Assembly: GCF_000565285.1 (NCBI RefSeq) | Contig: NZ_APVL01000006.1 | Location: 186,001 to 250,000 of the forward strand | DNA: 64,000 bases | Direction of reading: 5' to 3' | From: Cytobacillus firmus DS1 | GTDB lineage: Bacteria; Bacillota; Bacilli; Bacillales; Cytobacillaceae | Shown: piece after piece, positions 42,154-48,883 of the stretch | Layout of the letters: each line of letters starts with the position of its first letter | Position numbering within the stretch: the first letter of the stretch is position 1 | The notes under the pieces: generated by a model | Told to the model about the DNA's origin: nothing | Database searches by the model: none | Seen by the model: the letters and a program-made list of their open reading frames with translations, nothing else | Program-made: the position numbers and the translations under genes

Positions 42154-42667
42154 AACGCTTCACCCTCACAGCATAGATTGATCCATTCTCCACTTTAACC
42201 TGAATTTCCGGCAGCGGTCTTCTTGGCGGTCCTGCAGTTGGCGCACCAGTTTCCACATCGAACTTGCCGTGATGGCAAGGGCAAATCATTTCACCCTGCT
42301 CCTTCACCCAAAATACAGGGCAGCGCAAATGTGTACACGCATTCTGATAGGCAACATATTTGTTCTCAGATAAGCGGATTAAAATGGCATCATCATGATC
42401 TCCAGGAAACTTGAACTCCACTGCATCGCCAATTGGCAGGTTGCTTACGTCGGTTATTTTCTTATGAGGATATTCCTTTTCTCCTAGGCCCATTAATTCT
42501 TTGGCAGCTACCGCCCCCCAGGGAAGGGAGGAAACCGCAAAAACACCGGCCGCTCCAACCAAAGTTTTCATGAATCCCCGTCTATCCAGTTTTCTTTCGT
42601 TATTCCGTTCGATATTGTGCGTATAATTATCTTCATTAAAGGGAATCTTGTTATTCTTATCAGACAT
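42143..42667 (-). CDS. Tat-exported Rieske [2Fe-2S] protein
   Basis: A 174-residue protein. A twin-arginine signal (R29-R30 in DRRGFMKTLVGAAG) leads into a Rieske domain with CTHLRC at 111-116 and CPCHHG at 129-134. Cluster ligands are C111, H113, C129 and H132; C116 and C131 stand where the stabilising disulfide of high-potential Rieske proteins forms, which fits an extracytoplasmic location. It is not followed by cytochrome b/b6 genes, so it is not part of a bc complex here. Cotranscribed with the ferredoxin, 12 bases downstream of it. Confidence 0.9.
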   Translation of the reverse strand: MSDKNNKIPFNEDNYTHNIERNNERKLDRRGFMKTLVGAAGVFAVSSLPWGAVAAKELMGLGEKEYPHKKITDVSNLPIGDAVEFKFPGDHDDAILIRLSENKYVAYQNACTHLRCPVFWVKEQGEMICPCHHGKFDVETGAPTAGPPRRPLPEIQVKVENGSIYAVRVKRYEA

Positions 42668-42679
42668 CCCTAATCCCTC

Positions 42680-43240
42680 CTAAAACAGCTTTGTAATCCC
42701 CTGCAGGATTCCCGGCAGATTGACCTTTACGTTTGTTTCGCCTTCAAGATACGGCATGCTTGTAACCCATTTGCCGTTATCAAGGTTAAATTGCTTCTTC
42801 TTGTTATCAATTTCTTCATCTGTCAGCCACTGCAATGTATTGGATGGACACACACTCGCACACATAGGAGAAATTCCATCTTTTGTACGATCAATGCATA
42901 GATCGCATTTGTACATTAGGTTCTGCTCGTGATCAAATTTCGGTATGCCGTATGGGCAGGCAATTGTACAGTTCTGGCAGCCAATACACTTTTCGACGAG
43001 TGCAGATAACACTGCGCCTGTCTCATGAATTTGAATAGCCTGGGCAGGACAACTACGTGCACATGCCGGATTTTCACAGTGAAGGCACATGAGAGGCATT
43101 GTCTGCCGGTTCACAAGAGGATTTACATCATACACATAGTTTCTGTTGCGCTCCTCATGCCCCCCGCATTGTGTACATGCTGCCAGACAAGAACGGCATC
43201 CTATACAGTTTTCAAGTTCCAAATACAGCCTCTTCTTCAT
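42680..43240 (-). CDS. four-cluster ferredoxin subunit (NrfC/DmsB/NarH-like)
   Basis: A 186-residue electron-transfer subunit with sixteen cysteines in four motifs: CIGCRSCLAACTQC, CLHCENPACARSCP, CIGCQNCTIACPYG and the CDLC with CASVCPS pair. This would hold four [4Fe-4S] clusters, the usual wire between a membrane cytochrome and a molybdenum catalytic subunit. No signal peptide, so cytoplasmic, as is the catalytic subunit. It begins directly after the reductase stop codon. Confidence 0.92.
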   Translation of the reverse strand: MKKRLYLELENCIGCRSCLAACTQCGGHEERNRNYVYDVNPLVNRQTMPLMCLHCENPACARSCPAQAIQIHETGAVLSALVEKCIGCQNCTIACPYGIPKFDHEQNLMYKCDLCIDRTKDGISPMCASVCPSNTLQWLTDEEIDNKKKQFNLDNGKWVTSMPYLEGETNVKVNLPGILQGITKLF

Positions 43241-45409
43241 TTATTGCACCTTCTTTAATTCGACTTTTTCCAGCTGTGCAGCACATGCCTTGAACTCAGG
43301 CATACGGGATATTGGATCTAATGCTGCAATCGTTAATAGATTAATAGAGTCTTCATGTCCAAAATGGTATGGAACAAAGACTGTATCCTTGCGGATGGCT
43401 TCGGTAAGTTTGACTTTATAGATAGCCTCGCCTCTTCTTGTAAATAAACGGACTCTTTCTTCATGTTCCATATTATATGTTAATGCTGTGTCCGGATGGA
43501 TTTCCACATATGGCTCCGGACACATATCATGAAGGAATGGAATCCTTCTGGTCTGATTCCCTGATAGATAATGATAAACTACCCGGCCAGTTGTTAAGCG
43601 AAGCGGATATTTTTCACATGGTTCTTCCGCTGGCGGACGGTACGGCAGTGCGCATATCTTTGCTTTGCCATCCGGATGGTAAAACTTTTTATCAAGAAAC
43701 ATATGTGGTGTTCCTTCATCTTTTTCGTCTTTGCAAGGCCAGAAAACCCCATCCTGCTTATCGATCTTATCCCATGTGGCACCATAATAATCCGCATAGC
43801 CGCCCTTAGTTGCCAGCCTGAATTCATCTGCAACATCTCTGGCTGTTTTCAGGTGAGAGAAATATTTTCCTCTGCCTAACCGCTCAGCCAGCTCCACTTG
43901 AATCTGCCAGTCCGGCTTGGACTCACCTACAGGCTCCTGTGCCTTGTTGATTTTTATTATTCGACCTTCAATATTTGTTACTGTCCCTTCGTCCTCCGAC
44001 CAGGTAACGGCTGGCAGGATCACATCTGCAAATTCTGCCGATTCAGAAAGATAGAAATCGGAGCATACCATGAAATCCAAGGCTTTAAATGCTTTTCTGA
44101 CAAAATTCTGGTTCGGTGCAGATACAGCAGGGTTTGAGCATAGCAGGTATAGACCGCGAATGGTTTTTTGCTCCATCAGCTCAATCATTTCATATGCAGA
44201 AACACCGGGCTGCGGCATTTCTTCAGGCGTGATACCCCAAACGCTGCATACTTCTTCAACATGTTTTGGATTTGTAATCTTCCGGTAGCCTGGAAGCAAA
44301 TCTGACTTTTGCCCGTGCTCTCTTCCGCCCTGTCCATTGCCCTGTCCGGTGAATGTGGCTACTCCGGCTTTAGGGCGGCCGATTTTTCCTGTTACAAGCG
44401 CCATGTTGGTATATGCAGAAACATTATCAACACCTTTATGCTGCTGTTCCACACCTCTTGCAAACATGACAACTGCATTTGGAGCTTTTCCGTATATTTC
44501 GGCAGCGCGGATGATTTTTTCCGGTGCTACACCCGTCAGCATGCTTGTATATTCAGGTGTAAAATCCTTTACAAGTTCATTTGTTTCTTCAAAGCCGTTC
44601 GTATGTTTATTAATGAATTCTTCATCTATATAGCCCATTTCAATCAATTGATTAACAATTCCGTTTGCAAGTGCAAGGTCTGTTCCAGGCTGAAGGTCGA
44701 GATGAAGGTCAGCTCTTCTTGCAATTGGCGTTTCACGGGGATCCACCACAATGATATATCCGCCTCTTTCCTGAACGTTCCAAATACGGAACATGGAAGT
44801 TGGATGGCATTCAGCTGTATTGCTTCCGGCGATGAACAGACAATCAGTTTCATGAATATCTGTCCAAGGCAATGTTGAGCCTCTATCTACTCCGAAGGAA
44901 CGAAGGAATCCGCCGGCAGCGCTCGACATACAGAATCGCCCGTTATAGTCAATATAGCGTGTTCCCAGAGCAACCCGGGCAAACTTTCCTGTCAGATAAC
45001 ATTTTTCATTTGTCATGGAAACTCCGCTGAAGACGGAGAGTGAATCTTTTCCGTATTCTGTCTGAAGCTCTTTGAACTTTTTTGCGATCAAATCATATGC
45101 CTCATCCCAGCTTGCTTCACGGAACCCTTCTGCCGTTCCTTTCAAAGAAGCATCATCCCGGATCAGCGGCTTCAGAAGGCGGTCTTTGTGGTTGGTCTGC
45201 TGGTAGGCAGTAACCCCTTTCGGACACATTTTTCCGACAGTAACCGGCCAGTCATAACGGGGTTCAACCCCGATGATTTTGTTTGTCTGTGTATTAACCC
45301 TCAAATTCATTCCGCATTGCATGCCGCAATAGCTGCAGTGTGTTTTTATCAATTTTTCATTCGGATGGTTTAGGTTCTCAATTTCTTTAAAAAACTTATC
45401 CCTTTGCAT
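43241..45409 (-). CDS. molybdopterin oxidoreductase, NasC/NarB-like nitrate reductase catalytic subunit
   Basis: A 722-residue catalytic subunit. Its single [4Fe-4S] cluster is bound by C25, C28, C32 and C62 (HCSYCGMQCGM and GKMCPKG). The molybdenum ligand is C160 in NGRFCMSSAAGGFLRSFG, as in assimilatory and periplasmic-type nitrate reductases; NarG would have Asp. There is no Tat signal, so it works in the cytoplasm. The C-terminal molybdopterin-binding domain contains LTTGRVVYHYLSGNQTRR. It probably reduces nitrate, supported by the adjacent NarK-type transporter; another oxyanion cannot be excluded. It overlaps the upstream membrane subunit gene by 14 bases and has its own GGAGG site. Confidence 0.87.
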   Translation of the reverse strand: MQRDKFFKEIENLNHPNEKLIKTHCSYCGMQCGMNLRVNTQTNKIIGVEPRYDWPVTVGKMCPKGVTAYQQTNHKDRLLKPLIRDDASLKGTAEGFREASWDEAYDLIAKKFKELQTEYGKDSLSVFSGVSMTNEKCYLTGKFARVALGTRYIDYNGRFCMSSAAGGFLRSFGVDRGSTLPWTDIHETDCLFIAGSNTAECHPTSMFRIWNVQERGGYIIVVDPRETPIARRADLHLDLQPGTDLALANGIVNQLIEMGYIDEEFINKHTNGFEETNELVKDFTPEYTSMLTGVAPEKIIRAAEIYGKAPNAVVMFARGVEQQHKGVDNVSAYTNMALVTGKIGRPKAGVATFTGQGNGQGGREHGQKSDLLPGYRKITNPKHVEEVCSVWGITPEEMPQPGVSAYEMIELMEQKTIRGLYLLCSNPAVSAPNQNFVRKAFKALDFMVCSDFYLSESAEFADVILPAVTWSEDEGTVTNIEGRIIKINKAQEPVGESKPDWQIQVELAERLGRGKYFSHLKTARDVADEFRLATKGGYADYYGATWDKIDKQDGVFWPCKDEKDEGTPHMFLDKKFYHPDGKAKICALPYRPPAEEPCEKYPLRLTTGRVVYHYLSGNQTRRIPFLHDMCPEPYVEIHPDTALTYNMEHEERVRLFTRRGEAIYKVKLTEAIRKDTVFVPYHFGHEDSINLLTIAALDPISRMPEFKACAAQLEKVELKKVQ

Positions 45410-46478
45410 TCTGGTTTGCCTCCTTGACCTTCACTTCATGAGTAGGGAATCCGGAAAATTGTGCAATCCGGTACTTTCTTCTGCAAGGGAGGCACATTTC
45501 TGCAAGATGATGCCCTTCCTTTGCTTTAAATTCAATAGCGTTCACGCAGAGAACATCGACGACATCTTTTGATTGTTCAACTGAAACAAACTGATCTCCG
45601 CAGACCTTGCATTCCTTCATGCCCTGTTCGGCATAATGTTCCCGGTAGTTTCTTGCCAAAACACTCATTGGCCGGAAAGGAATATGTGCAAGCTTTCCAA
45701 ATGGCAGGTAAATCAGTGTAATGATAACTGACCACTGATGGATCAGTGACATTGCCGGCTGTCCCGCACCGTGTAAAAAGATATTCATAAAGGTTAAAGC
45801 CAGCCCTGTGATGCTAACCAGAAGCAGCATGTATAAAGGCATAAAATCATACAGGAATTTCTGCTCTGCTCTTGCCTGCATATTTTTCAGGCGGCGGTAA
45901 AGTGCCATGCAAACACCGGCAATTACCATTACTGCTGTAATATTCAGCGCGTTGTAAGAAAGGTTGGCGATAATGCCATCCGCCGGGACAGTCATTACCT
46001 TCATGCCCATTGCAATAATGTTGTAATGACCATTGTCATCCATCGTAAAATACATCCAGCCGAAAACCAGAGGGAATGTAACGAAGCAGGATAAGATACA
46101 GCCCCAGCCGATCAGCACGTGCTGGGTCCATCGGTAAATTCCCCTATTCCAGATAAAATTGTATGTTGCAAGATGCTCAACAGATGTCTTTGGCGTTGAC
46201 TTTCTTAATAACAGTTTCAATCCTTTTTTCAAAATCAGCTTTGTTGGCGGCCTTTCGCCCCAGGCGATGAATCTATAGAAAAACCCTCCAATGAACACAA
46301 TCGTCCCTACCATATATCCGTACAGGTTTAAATCAACATGTGTAAACATTCTTGTGCCAATAAAAGAAAGAATAGCTAATGCTGTTACAGATAAAAACAT
46401 CGACTTGGCAAAATGTGATGCAAACGCATTGTTTAATGTGTTCCCTGATTTTTGATTGACTGCAGCTTTTGCCTGCAT
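45396..46478 (-). CDS. NarI/HdrE-like membrane cytochrome subunit with CxxC pairs
   Basis: A 360-residue protein with about six membrane helices (30-45, 50-72, 120-142, 170-192, 212-234, 245-262) and histidines within them (H120, H236, H247, H265) that could bind haem b, as in NarI/DsrM/HdrE-type quinol subunits. The cytoplasmic C-terminus holds C290-x2-C293 and C329-x2-C332 plus C311, a zinc-ribbon or iron-sulfur-like arrangement not found in NarI. It is the first gene of the operon, with GAGGAGGAG five bases before the ATG. It likely delivers quinol electrons to the ferredoxin subunit. Confidence 0.75.
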   Translation of the reverse strand: MQAKAAVNQKSGNTLNNAFASHFAKSMFLSVTALAILSFIGTRMFTHVDLNLYGYMVGTIVFIGGFFYRFIAWGERPPTKLILKKGLKLLLRKSTPKTSVEHLATYNFIWNRGIYRWTQHVLIGWGCILSCFVTFPLVFGWMYFTMDDNGHYNIIAMGMKVMTVPADGIIANLSYNALNITAVMVIAGVCMALYRRLKNMQARAEQKFLYDFMPLYMLLLVSITGLALTFMNIFLHGAGQPAMSLIHQWSVIITLIYLPFGKLAHIPFRPMSVLARNYREHYAEQGMKECKVCGDQFVSVEQSKDVVDVLCVNAIEFKAKEGHHLAEMCLPCRRKYRIAQFSGFPTHEVKVKEANQNAKG

Positions 46479-46519
46479 AATAACTCCTCCTCATTCACAA
46501 ACAATTACCTTAAACTAAT

Positions 46520-46525
46520 TGTATA
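46520..46525 (-). promoter_or_regulatory. candidate -10 box of the nitrate operon
   Basis: TATACA on the minus strand, about 42 bases before the first start codon. No recognisable -35 hexamer lies 17 bases upstream, which fits an activator-dependent promoter. Confidence 0.45.
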
Positions 46526-46549
46526 AGTGCGAGGAGTTTTTCGATATCA

Positions 46550-46582
46550 GGGAACTTCCCCATTAGGAGGGGGAAATTCCCC
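46550..46582. promoter_or_regulatory. tandem GGGAA/TTCCC palindromes, probable response-regulator sites
   Basis: GGGAACTTCCC (46550-46560) and GGGGAAATTCCCC (46570-46582) are palindromes whose centres are 21 bp apart, two helical turns. If transcription starts near 46513, they are centred at about -42 and -63, classic positions for a NarL-family activator. Confidence 0.6.
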
Positions 46583-46739
46583 TATCTTAAAAAATTTGAG
46601 AAATGACAGATGCCGGAAGGATAAAGCTGCTGACAAAAAAGACCACTTAAGGCCTTTTAGACAGGCAGTAAAGTTGTCTGCCGGGGGATGGAATTATCTA
46701 GAAATTAATGATACAATCCTAACAAAAGGAGCTGATAAT

Positions 46740-46949
46740 ATGGCTAAATCATCTGCTAAGAAGATAAGGGAAAAAGCAGTGCGTGAGGGAAAAAGAAACC
46801 CTGAATGCAATCGGAGCCCATTTGTGTTTAGCGACATGCGTACAAGGAAAACAAAAACTAAAAAAGATCAATTATACAGGGGCAAATATAAGAACCGTCT
46901 TTCTGATGAAGCAGAAAAGACGGTTCTTTTTATGTATTATTTTATTTAA
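46740..46949 (+). CDS. small basic YqkK-like protein
   Basis: A 69-residue basic protein beginning MAKSSAKKIREKAVREGKR, with RSPFVFSDMRTRKTKTKK in the middle. This pattern resembles the short Bacillus YqkK family (from memory, moderately sure). AAAGGAGCTGATAAT precedes the ATG. Unusually, the last codons run through the transcription terminator: the stem at 46891-46927 lies inside the frame and the protein ends VLFMYYFI. Either the C-terminus is translated from the hairpin or the mRNA ends before the stop codon. Confidence 0.65.
   Translation: MAKSSAKKIREKAVREGKRNPECNRSPFVFSDMRTRKTKTKKDQLYRGKYKNRLSDEAEKTVLFMYYFI
46891..46927 (+). terminator. terminator inside the 3' end of the YqkK-like gene
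   Basis: AGAACCGTCTTT and AAAGACGGTTCT form a strong stem followed by TTTTTAT; the T-run begins about 25 bases before the stop codon of the gene. Confidence 0.75.
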
Positions 46950-46951
46950 AA

Positions 46952-46979
46952 GCAGCCAGTCCATTTAAAGACCAGCTGC
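46952..46979 (-). terminator. terminator of the gene at 46990
   Basis: GCAGC and GCTGC with inner pairing AGTC/GACC close a hairpin; the minus strand continues TTTTAAAT. Confidence 0.6.
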
Positions 46980-46989
46980 GTTATTCCGA

Positions 46990-47304
46990 TTATAGAATTC
47001 CCATTCCTTCGATATGTTTCCGGGCTTCATTATCACCCAGATCATAAATCATTTTATATATGCCTTCCATAGATGCATCGTATTCATCATTTTTCGATTC
47101 TTTATGGTACTCCAGAAACGGTACATGAGCACGGGCAAATGTTTTAAGATCTGCATCATAATTCTCGTTAATGTATTCATTTAACTGAGCCAATTCTTCG
47201 TCATTGGCAAAAATCTTAAACTGCCATTCGGCAGCTTCTACCGGTTCAGTGTAAATCTGAGCATTTTCAATATCTATATAATAGGTTTTTTTTGTTTGGT
47301 CCAT
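46990..47304 (-). CDS. conserved-looking small soluble protein, unknown function
   Basis: A 104-residue acidic protein beginning MDQTKKTYYIDIENAQIYTE. The C-terminal part reads DASMEGIYKMIYDLGDNEAR and ends HIEGMGIL. The ATG at 47304 lies nine bases after AGAGGAG, while the frame-opening ATG at 47313 overlaps that site, so the shorter form is chosen. No domain recognised. It is divergent from the DUF3231 gene and has its own terminator. Confidence 0.75.
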   Translation of the reverse strand: MDQTKKTYYIDIENAQIYTEPVEAAEWQFKIFANDEELAQLNEYINENYDADLKTFARAHVPFLEYHKESKNDEYDASMEGIYKMIYDLGDNEARKHIEGMGIL

Positions 47305-47460
47305 AGTTTTCATCTCCTCTGCTTTTATAAGGTATTTACCACAAATAGCAGAAGTTTAACCATTTAATATTGATTACATTTTTAGGCGCCTGATGGGCAT
47401 GATATAGCTGTGCATTATAAGGAAGGTGGCACAATTATGAATTTTCTAAGGAGGTATACT

Positions 47461-47973
47461 ATGGGTATTTTAAGCGGAAATCCAAAAGATGAACCGATGC
47501 ACTATGGTGAAGTCTTCAGTACTTGGTCTTACCTGCTCGCAGGCAAAGGTATGGCTTCTGCATACCAGACCATGCTAAGCCACTCTGGAGATGAGGACTT
47601 AAAGAAGATGCTTGAAGAAGCAATTCGCCTCTCCAAGCAGGAAGAAGAACAAATCGAGGCGATGTTAAAGGAAAACGGAATTGGCCTTCCTCCTGCACCG
47701 CCGGACAGACCTGATGCATGTGTGAATGATATTCCTCCAGGTGCCAGGTTCATGGATCCTGAGGTAGCTGCAAAATTAGCAGGAGACCTGGCAGCAGGAT
47801 TGGTTGGCTGCAGTACGATCATGGGACAGTGTGTACGTGAAGATATTGCAGGCATGTTTGGCCAATTTCATATTCAAAAAGCCGCTTTAGGCTTAAAAGT
47901 TCTTCGCATGAACAAAGAAAAAGGATGGCTGATTCCTCCGCCGCTTCATCTTCACAAATCAGATAATTGCTAA
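47461..47973 (+). CDS. DUF3231 family protein
   Basis: A 170-residue protein beginning MGILSGNPKDEPMHYGEVFS, a four-helix ferritin-like segment typical of one DUF3231 unit (LSHSGDEDLKKMLEEAI, then EEEQIEAMLKENGIGLPPAP). The start is set at 47461 by the strong AAGGAGGTATACT site; an ATG at 47437 with AAGGTGG is an alternative. DUF3231 proteins are common in spore formers and sometimes spore-associated, but their function is not established. Confidence 0.8.
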   Translation: MGILSGNPKDEPMHYGEVFSTWSYLLAGKGMASAYQTMLSHSGDEDLKKMLEEAIRLSKQEEEQIEAMLKENGIGLPPAPPDRPDACVNDIPPGARFMDPEVAAKLAGDLAAGLVGCSTIMGQCVREDIAGMFGQFHIQKAALGLKVLRMNKEKGWLIPPPLHLHKSDNC

Positions 47974-48000
47974 AGGGTAGGTTTAAAGTATTGCCTTTTG

Positions 48001-48038
48001 AAAAAGGAGAGCAGAGTACATTGCCTGCTCTCCTTTTT
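48001..48038 (+). terminator. terminator of the DUF3231 gene
   Basis: AAAAAGGAGAGCAG and CTGCTCTCCTTTTT form a perfect 14-bp stem followed by GTTTTTC. Confidence 0.9.
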
Positions 48039-48120
48039 GTTTTTCTGATGGATTTGCAAACTGGTTTTCTGCTTTTAGGAGCCATCACCTGATTAAATAT
48101 TCCCCTCCAAATAAATTAAT

Positions 48121-48146
48121 GCCTTAGTCTGCAATGTAACTAAGGC
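48121..48146 (-). terminator. terminator of the gene at 48155
   Basis: GCCTTAGT and ACTAAGGC form an 8-bp stem with a 10-base loop; the minus strand continues ATTAATTTATTTGG. Confidence 0.65.
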
Positions 48147-48154
48147 TCATGGAC

Positions 48155-48436
48155 TTACTCAGAGTATTTGCTCTCACTGGAATCAGGAGACACCATGCCT
48201 CCCGCCCCGCTGGAATTAATATCAGGTTCCGCTCCTTCAGGCTGGGAAGGCAGAACCTTATTTTTCTTTTGATTTGGAAGGCCGGAATTCTCCTTTAAAT
48301 ATTGATCATTTTCCATAATCGTCACCACTTTAAATCCTGTTCCTTCGAGACGGCTCTTCAATTCATCAAATGCTTTTGTCTGATTATCATTTATTTCCTG
48401 ATCATCATATTGAAGCTCTACATTTATTGTTTTCAT
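48155..48436 (-). CDS. small hydrophilic hypothetical protein
   Basis: A 93-residue protein. The first half resembles a small alpha/beta unit (MKTINVELQYDDQEINDNQ, then ELKSRLEGTGFKVVTIM). The second half is disordered and rich in Pro, Ser, Gly and Glu. GGAGGTTCC precedes the ATG. No family recognised; expressed alone, with a terminator. Confidence 0.65.
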   Translation of the reverse strand: MKTINVELQYDDQEINDNQTKAFDELKSRLEGTGFKVVTIMENDQYLKENSGLPNQKKNKVLPSQPEGAEPDINSSGAGGMVSPDSSESKYSE

Positions 48437-48665
48437 GTCTGGAACCTCCTTTTTAAGCTATTTTCCCGAAAGCTCTATTATTAAACTACACAGAAACTTA
48501 AAGATGCAGAAGTTTATTTCAGTAGTAATAGGTTATTAAAGAAAACAACTAACATTGGTTAGCCAGACAGGACATATGGGTTACTTTTCCATATGTATCA
48601 TTATCGTTACATTCCTGAATATAAATAAATTGTATGCGAATCAGACGAAAGAAAGGAGCAGAGGC

Positions 48666-48845
48666 ATGTGGTTTTGGATTCTCGTAATCTTCATACTTTT
48701 TATAATCCTCGCTATACTGGAAGAAACTATTCAATTCATAGTTAATCGCAAAATCTTTGGAAAAACTGAAAAACCGATCTTGATAAAAGAAAAGCTTAAA
48801 CACTTTAAAAATAAATTCAGGTATAAAAAAAGCCATTCCCAATAA
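48666..48845 (+). CDS. small single-pass membrane protein
   Basis: A 59-residue protein: membrane helix MWFWILVIFILFIILAILE, then a basic cytoplasmic tail (KTEKPILIKEKLKHFKNKF). The ATG at 48666 follows AAAGGAGCAGAGGC; the frame is open back to 48555 but has no ribosome site there. A shared terminator follows. Function unknown. Confidence 0.65.
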   Translation: MWFWILVIFILFIILAILEETIQFIVNRKIFGKTEKPILIKEKLKHFKNKFRYKKSHSQ

Positions 48846-48858
48846 GGAAAGGCTTTTT
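48826..48858. terminator. bidirectional terminator
   Basis: AAAAAGCC and GGCTTTTT pair around an imperfect 16-base loop between the small membrane protein gene (+) and the penicillin-binding protein gene (-). Confidence 0.7.
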
Positions 48859-48883
48859 GTCCAGTCAACGTATGCCGCAAAAA

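Noticed and set aside
44309-44878. 189-codon plus-strand frame with many cysteines inside the molybdenum reductase gene
   Set aside because: Lies wholly opposite the conserved reductase frame and has no ribosome site; cysteine richness comes from the antisense of Thr/Ala codons.
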